From Lachnospiraceae bacterium (GTDB lineage Bacteria; Bacillota; Clostridia; Lachnospirales; Lachnospiraceae), in the NCBI GenBank assembly GCA_024698705.1, contig JAILQX010000014.1:1-38898 (forward strand): 38,898 nt of DNA, in the 5' to 3' direction. Positions within the stretch are counted from its first letter, which is position 1. Each line of letters begins with the position of its first letter. Positions 25,149-32,554 of the stretch are shown piece after piece. The translations under genes were made by a program, and so were the position numbers. Below the pieces are notes generated by a model. That model searched no databases and was not told where the DNA came from. It saw nothing but the letters and a program-made list of their open reading frames with translations.

Positions 25149-25808
25149 ATGAGTAATAATTTGCAAAAATCATGCAAAGACGTTTTTAATGCATTTCTCG
25201 TCGAAGATGCAACATACGATGGATATGATGAATTTCCATGTGTAAAAACAAGTTCGTTAATTCCGAACAGAGTAATTACATTTACGAAAGCTCTAAAAAC
25301 CAATGATTATGATCAGTGGGTTGTATTCTATGAGCACGATTATCAATTCGAAAGGATTTGGAATCGTCCTAAAAGGTATTTGGAAATATTAAAGCGTTTT
25401 CGAGGCGTAATATCTCCTGACTTCAGTCTCTACAGAAACATGCCAATATGTATGCAAAAATGGAATACATATAGAAATCGTGCTCTTGCTCATTGGTGGC
25501 AAAAGAATGGAATAGAAGTAATTCCGAATGTCCGTTTTGCCGGACGTGATTCTTATCAATTCTGTTTTAAAGGTATAGAAAAAAATTCTACAGTATGCAT
25601 CGGTTCTATCGGGTGTATGCGATCAAAAACAGAGCGATTGTTATTTACAGAAGGGTTGGACGAAATGGTTCGTCAACTCACGCCTAAAATAATAATTGTA
25701 TATGGCTCCGCACCTAATGATATTTTTGATAAATATCGAAAAGCAGGAATTAGAATCATAGTTTTCAAGAGCGAATTCGCCTCTTTTCATGCAAAGGAGG
25801 TGAAATAA
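25149..25808 (+). CDS. DUF4417 domain protein
   Basis: Protein of 219 residues that I assign to DUF4417 by its signature RFRGVISPDFSLYRNMP and the following NRALAHWWQKNGIEVIPNV and GSIGCMRS segments. Function is unknown; homologues are frequent in phages and mobile elements (from memory). No membrane helix or signal is present. An AAAGGAGG site precedes the ATG by about 11 bases. Its stop codon TAA shares its last A with the ATG of the deaminase toxin gene (TAATG), so the two proteins are translationally coupled and probably act together. Confidence 0.8.
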   Translation: MSNNLQKSCKDVFNAFLVEDATYDGYDEFPCVKTSSLIPNRVITFTKALKTNDYDQWVVFYEHDYQFERIWNRPKRYLEILKRFRGVISPDFSLYRNMPICMQKWNTYRNRALAHWWQKNGIEVIPNVRFAGRDSYQFCFKGIEKNSTVCIGSIGCMRSKTERLLFTEGLDEMVRQLTPKIIIVYGSAPNDIFDKYRKAGIRIIVFKSEFASFHAKEVK

Positions 25809-26344
25809 TGGGTACTGGTTCTGGTCCTACTTTCGGAAACACTAAAGGCTCTGAAATAAACGTTGCTAATGCTACACATTCCTCACGTAAAACAGTTTCA
25901 CAAATAAAACACGAATCAAAAATAAACGTGATGAAATGGGCTAAACAAAAACGTGACGAATTATCCGGTAAAACAAAAAAGAATTTTAATACAGCATGTG
26001 TTGTTTATGATATCGAAACAGGAAATTATTACTATGGCAGGAACGGCGGCTATCATGAGAAGTATTACGACAGGAATTCGCTATTATTTGGCGACGATAC
26101 AAATGCGGGACTTCTTCCTCGTGTATCCATGAACAAATATCCGGTAGGAAACTGCGCTGAAGTTGATGCTGTAAATCACGCACTGAACAAAGGAGCAAAA
26201 CTAGGCAATCTTTACATGACAACAATCCACACTACAAAAAATCAGTTTGGAAATTATAAGTCAGCTTGTGAAAACTGCACTTATACATTCAAAGGAAGAA
26301 TAAATGATAATTTTTCCGGCTGGTATAAAAATGAAGGAGAATAA
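25808..26344 (+). CDS. YwqJ-like deaminase toxin-domain protein
   Basis: Protein of 178 residues with a cytidine-deaminase fold of the polymorphic-toxin type. The zinc site is complete: C116-A117-E118 in GNCAEVDAVNHAL and C154/C157 in ACENC. The N-terminal 25 residues (GTGSGPTFGNTKGSE) are Gly/Ser-rich and resemble linkers before toxin tips. There is no signal peptide or delivery domain, so release or injection would need a partner. Toxins of this class deaminate nucleic-acid bases or nucleotides in the target cell. AAGGAGGTGA is a very strong ribosome site. The next gene, 2 bases downstream, is the likely immunity protein. Confidence 0.75.
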   Translation: MGTGSGPTFGNTKGSEINVANATHSSRKTVSQIKHESKINVMKWAKQKRDELSGKTKKNFNTACVVYDIETGNYYYGRNGGYHEKYYDRNSLLFGDDTNAGLLPRVSMNKYPVGNCAEVDAVNHALNKGAKLGNLYMTTIHTTKNQFGNYKSACENCTYTFKGRINDNFSGWYKNEGE

Positions 26345-26346
26345 AT

Positions 26347-26886
26347 ATGACAAGCAGATTTAGCAACATTTCAATGAATGGTCGCATGGCCTATACAATT
26401 CTGTGTGTAGAAACTTTTTTATCAAACAGATATAAGGAAAATGACTGGAGTCTCATTTCAAAAGCGATGTGGAAAGCCACCTCCACAAATTGGGGAGAAT
26501 GGCCTGATTTTTACTCCGTTTTTATCCCAAGCGTTTTATTCGAATACGCTGAGTATGATGATGAGCTTGCCGAAAGTATGTCAGAAGATGAATATAATTT
26601 TCTCATTAATCTTTATTCAGGTATTACTAAAGGTTTGGAAGACGATCCATCTGATGAAGTGACGTATATGCTTAACCTTCCGTTTGAGATGGCAATGATA
26701 TACGAGGGTACCGTCATTGGAGACGGTTCGGAATCCTTCGAAATAATAAAAAAAGCCGAAGATGTTCTGAAAAAATATAATATTCCGCTACCTGACTACA
26801 ATATTTTTTCTTTTACATCAATAAACGACCATAATGGTTGGGGCTATGACTTTGATGGTACTAAATACTCGATTATTATTCAATAA
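26347..26886 (+). CDS. Putative immunity protein to the deaminase
   Basis: Family not firmly recognised. The acidic, soluble protein of 179 residues has helices in its first two thirds (RMAYTILCVETFL, WSLISKAMWKATS, YAEYDDELAESMSEDEYN) and a short beta-rich end (GWGYDFDGTKYSIII). Acidic charge, size and position 2 bases behind a toxin-domain gene are the classic marks of an immunity gene, but that is inference from context. GAAGGAG about 9 bases before the ATG is the ribosome site. The next gene follows after 34 bases and looks unrelated. Confidence 0.6.
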   Translation: MTSRFSNISMNGRMAYTILCVETFLSNRYKENDWSLISKAMWKATSTNWGEWPDFYSVFIPSVLFEYAEYDDELAESMSEDEYNFLINLYSGITKGLEDDPSDEVTYMLNLPFEMAMIYEGTVIGDGSESFEIIKKAEDVLKKYNIPLPDYNIFSFTSINDHNGWGYDFDGTKYSIIIQ

Positions 26887-26920
26887 TTTCATTATCAACC
26901 CCAAGCAAAGGACCCGGACA

Positions 26921-27442
26921 ATGTATCTCATATCATTATATTTTGATGAAAAGACAAACAGAATGATCCAGCGATATATCGACAATGTTGCGATGCACAC
27001 CGGAAATACATTTATGACAGACCATAATGTTCCTCCGCATATGACAATATGTGCAATAGAGGCTAAAAGCATTGAAGAGCTGGTACCGGCTTTTGAATCC
27101 TTAAATGGCAGGATAAAAGGCGGTGATATACAATTTGTATCCACAGGCCAGTTACTGCCGTATGTCTTTTATATAACCCCGGTCTTAAATGATCATCTTC
27201 AGGATATGTCAAAAACTATATATGATACATTTGCAGGCATCCCCCAAACAAGCATCAGCAGGTTCTATAAGCCTTCATCCTGGCTGCCGCATGTAACTGT
27301 CGCAAAGACTTTATCAAAAGAACAGATGCAGGAAGCCTTCAAAATAATGCAAAATGAATTTACCCCTTTTGACTCCCATATAGTAAGATTAGGACTCTCA
27401 AGGGTTAATCCGCATATAGATGTAAGTAGTATAAATCTATAA
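26921..27442 (+). CDS. 2H phosphoesterase / 2'-5' RNA ligase-like protein
   Basis: Protein of 173 residues of the 2H (two-histidine) phosphoesterase superfamily. Both catalytic motifs are present: H40-M-T in PPHMTICAIE and H124-V-T in LPHVTVAKTL. Members handle 2',5' or cyclic phosphodiester bonds in RNA or nucleotides. I chose the ATG at 26921 because AAAGGA lies 8 bases upstream and the family fold starts at YLISLYFDE; a longer frame overlapping the previous gene is not supported. It may belong to the toxin unit or just follow it. Confidence 0.88.
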   Translation: MYLISLYFDEKTNRMIQRYIDNVAMHTGNTFMTDHNVPPHMTICAIEAKSIEELVPAFESLNGRIKGGDIQFVSTGQLLPYVFYITPVLNDHLQDMSKTIYDTFAGIPQTSISRFYKPSSWLPHVTVAKTLSKEQMQEAFKIMQNEFTPFDSHIVRLGLSRVNPHIDVSSINL

Positions 27443-27473
27443 AATAAGCGTAGCGATAAGGAAGTGTATTGAA

Positions 27474-28121
27474 ATGAAAACCAGAGAAGAAGCTCTCGAA
27501 TACGGACTGTCTTTTCCGGGCACCTACCCGGATGCTCCGTTTCATGATACCAACTGGCAGCTTGTCCGGTACAAAGGAAATAAAAAAGCGTTTCTGTGGA
27601 CTTATGAGCGGAATGGGCATATCAATCTGAATGTGAAGGCAGATCCGGATAAAGCCTTCTTTTGGCGTGATATATATGAATCGGTTATTCCGGGATATCA
27701 CCAGAACAAAGAGCATTGGAATACGATCATTCTTGACGGAAGTATACCGGATGATGCTGTTAAAGAGATGATCGCGGAAAGCTATGATCTGATCTCGTAT
27801 AGTCCGTCCAAGAGGATCTACGAGGCTGTGAAGACGATCCCGAGAGGAAATGTTGCTACTTATGCTCAGGTTGCAGAGGCTGCAGGGGATCGAAAAATGG
27901 CCAGAGCGGTGGGAAATGCGCTTCATAAAAATCCGGATCCGTCTACGATACCCTGTCATCGTGTAGTGAACGCAAAGGGAGAACTTGCCGGAGAATATGC
28001 CTTCGGAGGCGCATGGAAACAAGCGGAACTACTTATAGCCGAGGGTGTGGAAGTGGTTGATGGTAAAGTGGATCTGGATAGATTTCAGTGGAAAAAGCAT
28101 AGAAGTGTCAAAAGCAAGTGA
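27474..28121 (+). CDS. MmcQ/YjbR domain fused to methylguanine-DNA methyltransferase
   Basis: Two-domain protein of 215 residues. Residues 1-105 look like the MmcQ/YjbR fold (REEALEYGLSFPGTYPDAPF, KAFFWRDIYESVIPGYH, ending MIAESYDLI). Residues 110-205 are an O6-alkylguanine-DNA alkyltransferase core: YEAVKTIPRGNVATYAQVA, the arginine finger in ARAVGNAL, and the active-site P-C161-H-R followed by VVNAKGELAG. The cysteine is present, so it should be an active suicide repair protein rather than an alkyltransferase-like protein. YjbR domains may bind DNA, so the fusion could help target search (inference). AAGGAAG lies upstream of the ATG. It ends 3 bases from a convergent gene. Confidence 0.88.
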   Translation: MKTREEALEYGLSFPGTYPDAPFHDTNWQLVRYKGNKKAFLWTYERNGHINLNVKADPDKAFFWRDIYESVIPGYHQNKEHWNTIILDGSIPDDAVKEMIAESYDLISYSPSKRIYEAVKTIPRGNVATYAQVAEAAGDRKMARAVGNALHKNPDPSTIPCHRVVNAKGELAGEYAFGGAWKQAELLIAEGVEVVDGKVDLDRFQWKKHRSVKSK

Positions 28122-28124
28122 TCG

Positions 28125-28457
28125 TCAGTTATCGTTATCAACTATTTTATCTTCATCTTCGTACTCTTTATCACGATGCTTCTTTAGAAACAGTGTCACT
28201 ATCACGCCAAGACCAAATGCCAGGATGAATAGCAGGATATACCCTCCAGTTTCAACGGGAAGGATGAAAGAACCATACGTTGTATCGTTACTGACTGCTC
28301 CGCTTCTTACGAAAATACCAAACAGTCCGATCAAAGCAAACGATAAAACAAGAGTCGCACAACTGTATATCTTTATCATCTTCTTTACATGTTTTTGTTT
28401 AACGATGTTCCCTCTTTTTAAGATCTCATCGAACTCCATCTCTTTTGCATATTTCAT
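28125..28457 (-). CDS. Small two-helix membrane protein of the sigma/PrsW operon
   Basis: Family not recognised; 110 residues. A basic cytosolic head of about 30 residues (EFDEILKRGNIVKQKHVKKMIK) is followed by a helix (31-51), an outside loop, a second helix (72-91) and a very acidic tail (KHRDKEYEDEDKIVDNDN). Its ATG overlaps the PrsW-like gene stop (ATGA). As the last gene of an operon with a sigma factor and an intramembrane protease, it is a candidate membrane anti-sigma factor or protease partner, but its head is shorter than known anti-sigma domains. Confidence 0.75.
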   Translation of the reverse strand: MKYAKEMEFDEILKRGNIVKQKHVKKMIKIYSCATLVLSFALIGLFGIFVRSGAVSNDTTYGSFILPVETGGYILLFILAFGLGVIVTLFLKKHRDKEYEDEDKIVDNDN

Positions 28458-29122
28458 ATAAGATCATCTCCCTTACTGACATAATCTTTTTTTATAAAAA
28501 TACCTTTTGAATTTGCATAACTAAAATACAACCATAAAACTATCACCAAAGGCAGGCAGTATCCTATATAGGAAACCACATTTTTAGTTGATACGAGCAG
28601 GTTATACAATGCATGAACGGACATTGCAAGTGTAAGAGCTCCCATTATACCTGCCAAAGAAAAACCGCCATATTTCTTAAAATAATTGATACCGGCTGCG
28701 AAAACTACCATACTCGTCAGATGCATAACTCCGACCGCAGCTCCTCTTATCAGAATGTACTTGATACTGTATGCACCTGATGCAAGGATGTATGAGCTGT
28801 TCTCGAATGTTGCAAATCCGACTCCTATCCCGATCGCCATCAGCATAAGATCATCATCTTTTGGTTCAAACAGATAGAAATAAAATAATACCGGAAGGAA
28901 TTTCAAAAACTCTTCAATGATCGGTGATAAGAAGACCGATACATCTTCCGACTCAAGGCCCGAGACATCCTGTATAAATCCACCAATGTATGCAGCAAAA
29001 AGGCATGCGACCATTCCGCACATAAACGAGATCAGAAATCTTCTTACTTTTCCTTTTAAAAATATCAGTGATACGCCAAGCGGTATGATAAGGCACAACA
29101 ATATGTTTTCAATATATATCAC
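28454..29122 (-). CDS. PrsW-family intramembrane metalloprotease
   Basis: Multi-spanning membrane protein of 222 residues. The catalytic features of the PrsW/CAAX-type protease family are present: E70-E71 with K74 in IIEEFLKFLP, E107 in FATFENSSY, H134 in GVMHLTSM and H170 in MSVHALYNLL. In Bacillus subtilis PrsW makes the first cut in anti-sigma factor RsiW. The start is a GTG at 29122, with AAGGAG 10 bases upstream, overlapping the previous gene by 14 bases. The operon also encodes an ECF sigma factor, so its substrate is probably an anti-sigma or sensor protein of the same operon (inference). Confidence 0.88.
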   Translation of the reverse strand: MIYIENILLCLIIPLGVSLIFLKGKVRRFLISFMCGMVACLFAAYIGGFIQDVSGLESEDVSVFLSPIIEEFLKFLPVLFYFYLFEPKDDDLMLMAIGIGVGFATFENSSYILASGAYSIKYILIRGAAVGVMHLTSMVVFAAGINYFKKYGGFSLAGIMGALTLAMSVHALYNLLVSTKNVVSYIGYCLPLVIVLWLYFSYANSKGIFIKKDYVSKGDDLI

Positions 29123-29909
29123 TTTGAGACAACTCCTTCTTTACGGCCAGGTACATGACTGCCGGTGAGATCACAAGGAACAGATTGTTGAATATATACA
29201 CAACACCTTCAGTAATGTATATGTCCAAAAGCGTCATCAGGAAAAAAAGTACCGTAACATACAATGACCTATACTTAGTGGAAGGTTCCTTAAGTGTCTT
29301 TATCACTTTATACAGTAATCCGAATTCCATAATGATCGAAGCAACACTCACGCCTCTGCTACTGATAAGAAATATATATCCTTCACCCAGTATCTCGCCT
29401 GCAGCGACTATAAAGGTTATCACACTGAGTATCAAAAAAGCAGTGATCTCCCTTTTTGAAAAAGCTTCGGTCCTGATGATACCTGTAATCAACAGATAGA
29501 AAAGATATATATAAGGAATACCGAATACGATATCCTGGATCCATTCTCCCGACCATGCGATCCATGCCGCTATATGAACGGCCAGATATACTACTGAAAA
29601 GATCAGGATAGGAATATTTATCTTTTTCTTTGATCCGTTGATCGATTCAAATCCCGCCGCCAGTAAAAGCAGCATCGAAAACTCGGCTATCTCGTCAAAA
29701 GCAAACGGCATTCTCGTTACCGGATCGATAAAAGAATAGGTGATGTAGTACAGATCACTCAGCAAAAGACCGATCATCGAAGCCAAAAAGAAAAGTACCC
29801 AGACCGATCCCGATGCCATCACCATCTTATATGAACGCCATATAACATAGATCAATACAAATGCTTCTATTGTGGAAAGAACGATATCATATATCAGAAG
29901 AATGCTCAT
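29109..29909 (-). CDS. Uncharacterised 8-helix membrane protein of the sigma/PrsW operon
   Basis: Protein of 266 residues with about eight hydrophobic helices and short loops; no recognised family. Its layout resembles bacterial 7TM/8TM sensor modules without a cytosolic output domain. It starts with an ATGA overlap with the 34-residue peptide gene and overlaps the protease gene by 14 bases. A sensing or scaffold role in sigma-factor control is suggested by context only. Confidence 0.8.
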   Translation of the reverse strand: MSILLIYDIVLSTIEAFVLIYVIWRSYKMVMASGSVWVLFFLASMIGLLLSDLYYITYSFIDPVTRMPFAFDEIAEFSMLLLLAAGFESINGSKKKINIPILIFSVVYLAVHIAAWIAWSGEWIQDIVFGIPYIYLFYLLITGIIRTEAFSKREITAFLILSVITFIVAAGEILGEGYIFLISSRGVSVASIIMEFGLLYKVIKTLKEPSTKYRSLYVTVLFFLMTLLDIYITEGVVYIFNNLFLVISPAVMYLAVKKELSQSDIY

Positions 29910-30010
29910 ATCTCGTCATTCTCCTGTCCGGCTCTTTTCACATATATGATCAATGAAGTTACCGATATCCCGAGTGCAAATGCACATAATGAAATGATCA
30001 AATATCCCAT
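29906..30010 (-). CDS. 34-residue single-helix membrane peptide
   Basis: Short open frame, ATG at 30010 to TGA at 29906: one hydrophobic helix (YLIISLCAFALGISVTSLII) followed by a charged tail (YVKRAGQENDEI). The ATG lies inside the last codons of the sigma gene, and its TGA overlaps the next ATG (ATGA), so it fits exactly into an otherwise 88-base gap of an overlapping operon. That coupling pattern supports translation. Candidate functions are a regulator or stabiliser of the protease or sensor; none is proven. Confidence 0.6.
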   Translation of the reverse strand: MGYLIISLCAFALGISVTSLIIYVKRAGQENDEI

Positions 30011-30579
30011 GAATAACCCATCCTGTCAAGTGTTTGCTGTAACGCTTCTTTGGCCCGTGCCGTCAGATTGTAGACCTTTTTTATACTGATGCCCATGATC
30101 CTTGCAACTTCAGGCGGCTTCATCTGTTCAAAGTACAGAAGGAAAAATATCTGTCTGTAGTTTTCATTTAAAGAATCAAGTGCTTTGTAAATATATGAAT
30201 TGGTCTCATTTATGACGATCGACTTTTCAGGCTGCTTCATATCATTCTTGCTGTATAGATCAGCTAGCTCAAGCTCATCATCAGAAACGACAGCGACCTT
30301 GTTCTTCCTTAAGAACATCCTTGCCTTGTTATGCGCCACTGCAAAAAGCCATGATTTGAAACTCGCATCTTTTTTGATCCTGTAATTGACAGTACCTGAA
30401 GCCAGATCAGCAAAAGTATCCATCATAAGTTCCTGTGCGTCATCCATGTTTTTAACGATGCCATACAGGTAATATAAAAGGCTGTCCCTATACTTAACAA
30501 AAAGTGTCTTTAAGGCTTCTCGATCACGTGACCTGAGATATCGAAGATAGAGTTGTCCATCTTTATCCGGCATTTGCAT
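29998..30579 (-). CDS. ECF-type sigma-70 family factor
   Basis: RNA polymerase sigma factor of 193 residues. Region 2 (about 15-90) carries LFVKYRDSLLYYLYGIVKN, DDAQELMMDTFADLA and FKSWLFAVAHNKA; region 4 (about 125-185) carries LNENYRQIFFLLYFEQM and the helix-turn-helix PPEVARIMGISIKKVYNLTARAKEAL. There is no anti-sigma gene of a known family next to it. I chose the ATG at 30579; a TTG at 30591 and an ATG at 30573 are also in frame. It leads a five-gene operon with a PrsW-like protease, so activation by regulated proteolysis is likely (inference). Confidence 0.9.
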   Translation of the reverse strand: MQMPDKDGQLYLRYLRSRDREALKTLFVKYRDSLLYYLYGIVKNMDDAQELMMDTFADLASGTVNYRIKKDASFKSWLFAVAHNKARMFLRKNKVAVVSDDELELADLYSKNDMKQPEKSIVINETNSYIYKALDSLNENYRQIFFLLYFEQMKPPEVARIMGISIKKVYNLTARAKEALQQTLDRMGYSWDI

Positions 30580-30675
30580 ACTGTTTCCCAATCCAGAAAT
30601 AAACCCATAAAATTGCTTATATTTTACACTATTTCAGGGAATATTAAAAGGATCAGATCATTTTATGAAGCCGGT

Positions 30676-30706
30676 GAGACAGGTTGTGAACTCATCAACC
30701 TGTCTC
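30676..30706. terminator. Hairpin after first GIGGG-repeat gene
   Basis: GAGACAGGTTG and CAACCTGTCTC form a perfect 11-bp stem with a 9-nt loop. It lies 27 bases beyond the stop at 30733. The T run on the minus strand is poor, so termination strength is uncertain. A related hairpin follows the second paralog. Confidence 0.65.
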
Positions 30707-30732
30707 TTTCTTATTCATCCTGCTATGCATAT

Positions 30733-32331
30733 TTATTTAATCTCTTCTACCGTAACGCCAAGGGCTTCGAAGATATCCTTTGTCCTCATGAAGCCTGCAA
30801 AGCCACTATTGTTATCTTCTTTCTTAAGTTCTTCCATGGCATCCTTATACTTCTCTGACTTTATATCTATTACAGGGATATACATGTTATATCTCTTTCC
30901 CATATATGTGAATGTACAGTTCTTAGCAACATTACCTGTTTCAAAAAGAACTTTCATCAATGCAGGCGAAAGACAGATGTTTCTTCCAAAGTCTATTGTT
31001 ACAGCTCCTGTTTTTGATGTTCTCATAAGAGAGCTTATCTGTCTTTTGAGCATATCTGAGGTGATACCCTGATAAGGTGGGGTCTCATCTGAATCGTTGC
31101 TGTTATCTGAGGTGTCATTATCATTATTCTGTTTAGGCGAATCAACTGGTATGATAACGCTCCCTTCAGGCTTAATTTCAAAGGAAAAATGATGTAACGG
31201 ATCAATGTTTGAGTCAGGATGATCTATTATAGACTGTACGGATGTTCCGGCTTCATAATAGATCACACTGCCTGTAAATGATCCTGAAACAACAGGGTCT
31301 TTAAACGCACCTGCTTCCCCGTTATCTTTTCCACCATCACCAACGGCGGCACCGATGCCATAATTTACATTACCTTTTCCTCCTGCGGCAGCTTTCACAA
31401 TAGCATCGTTACTTACTGTAAGTGAATTATCGTTACTATTAAATAGATCAAAACCTCCTCCAATCCCGGCTCCGTGGCTTCCTCCGGTCGCTGTTACGCT
31501 TCCTCCACTTATATCTACACTTCCGGCTCCCACTAATCCGCCACCGATTCCGGCTCCTCCATTTCCTCCGGTCGCGGTCACTGTTCCTCCGAATATTTTT
31601 ACTGTTCCGCTTCCACCTTCTCCGCCTCCGATTCCGGCTCCACAATATCCTCCGGTCGCGGTCACTGTTCCTCCGAATATTTTTACTGTTCCGCTTCCAT
31701 GATCTCCGCCTCCGATTCCGGCTCCTGCAAATTCTCCGGTCGCTGTTATGTTTCCTCCTTCAATGACGATATCATTTCCATCTTTGTTATATCCGCCTCC
31801 GATCCCGGCTGCTTGATCTCCTCCGTTTGCTGTAAGAGAGTCAGGTATATCGTTCTGACTTGGATCCTCATCTTTTATAGTCAAAGTTCCACCGTTTTCT
31901 TTCTGAAGGCCTGCACACTTCTCCCCAGATGCAAGCGTATTGGTCCCATCAAGTTCTATTTCTACATTCCCTTCTCCGGTTGTTTTTATGGCAGTCTCAC
32001 CACAAATCGGCGTCACACCTATACTTCCAGTATTGTGTACATCAATATTCAAATCTCTGATCGTCACCTTTGCCGCATTTTCTCCCGTACCGGATGAATT
32101 GATTGTTATTGTATTGGATGTTGATGTTCCTGTTATAACGGTTTCCGTGGTTTCAGGTTCTTTTTGCACACCGTCCTGTGTTACAGTTCTGACACCGTCT
32201 GCATCAGAATCAACTATGATAGATCCATCTCCAATATTATATTCAGCTGCCAGCGATAACACAGGCATCTGTGCAAACAATATTGTTGCAACCGATATTC
32301 CGAGTAACTGTTTGACGATTTTGTTTTTCAT
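30733..32331 (-). CDS. Secreted GIGGG-repeat protein, paralog 1
   Basis: Exported protein of 532 residues. A signal peptide (basic KNKIVK, hydrophobic core, LSLAA cleavage region) is followed by a Thr/Asn-rich domain (NTITINSSGTGENAAKVTI), then about five repeats of some 24 residues with the core GAGIGGG...SGTVKIFGGTVTATGG, predicted to stack as a beta-solenoid. An Asn/Asp/Ser linker leads to a C-terminal domain of about 115 residues (from TPPYQGITSDML), nearly identical in paralogs 2 and 3. No LPxTG or membrane anchor is seen. The family resembles carbohydrate-binding or adhesin-like surface proteins (inference). The start is fixed by GGAGGG 5 bases before the ATG. Confidence 0.85.
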   Translation of the reverse strand: MKNKIVKQLLGISVATILFAQMPVLSLAAEYNIGDGSIIVDSDADGVRTVTQDGVQKEPETTETVITGTSTSNTITINSSGTGENAAKVTIRDLNIDVHNTGSIGVTPICGETAIKTTGEGNVEIELDGTNTLASGEKCAGLQKENGGTLTIKDEDPSQNDIPDSLTANGGDQAAGIGGGYNKDGNDIVIEGGNITATGEFAGAGIGGGDHGSGTVKIFGGTVTATGGYCGAGIGGGEGGSGTVKIFGGTVTATGGNGGAGIGGGLVGAGSVDISGGSVTATGGSHGAGIGGGFDLFNSNDNSLTVSNDAIVKAAAGGKGNVNYGIGAAVGDGGKDNGEAGAFKDPVVSGSFTGSVIYYEAGTSVQSIIDHPDSNIDPLHHFSFEIKPEGSVIIPVDSPKQNNDNDTSDNSNDSDETPPYQGITSDMLKRQISSLMRTSKTGAVTIDFGRNICLSPALMKVLFETGNVAKNCTFTYMGKRYNMYIPVIDIKSEKYKDAMEELKKEDNNSGFAGFMRTKDIFEALGVTVEEIK

Positions 32332-32493
32332 CTTTTCCCTCCGCTTTAAAATATGTTGAAAATCATTCCCTTTGAATGTGCTTCTACTAATTAATTGCAA
32401 AACATTTCATTTTTACTCACTTTTTTCAAAAATTTTTTTCTAGTTTTTTTCGACTTGATCTTCCAAATTAAATATTCAAGGTTGATCCAAGCA

Positions 32494-32531
32494 AAAGAGG
32501 CAGGTTATGAAACTAATAAACCTGTCTCTTT
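32494..32531 (-). terminator. Terminator after second GIGGG-repeat gene
   Basis: On the minus strand AAAGAGACAGGTT pairs with AACCTGCCTCTTT (one mismatch), and the descending arm runs into TTTT. Similar to the hairpin at 30676-30706, showing that the duplicated unit includes its 3' flank. Confidence 0.7.
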
Positions 32532-32554
32532 CTTATTCATCCTGCTATGCGTAT

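Noticed and set aside
23093-26886. tRNA-Arg(ACG) as the integration site of a genomic island
   Set aside because: The AT-rich genes follow the tRNA, but I found no second copy of its 3' end downstream and no integrase gene, so no attachment site can be claimed.
31450-31810. Regularly spaced repeats that could suggest a CRISPR array
   Set aside because: The repeats are in-frame codons of the GIGGG solenoid, continuous with a signal-peptide protein, and the units abut without spacers. The same holds at 33270-33640 and 37640-38110.
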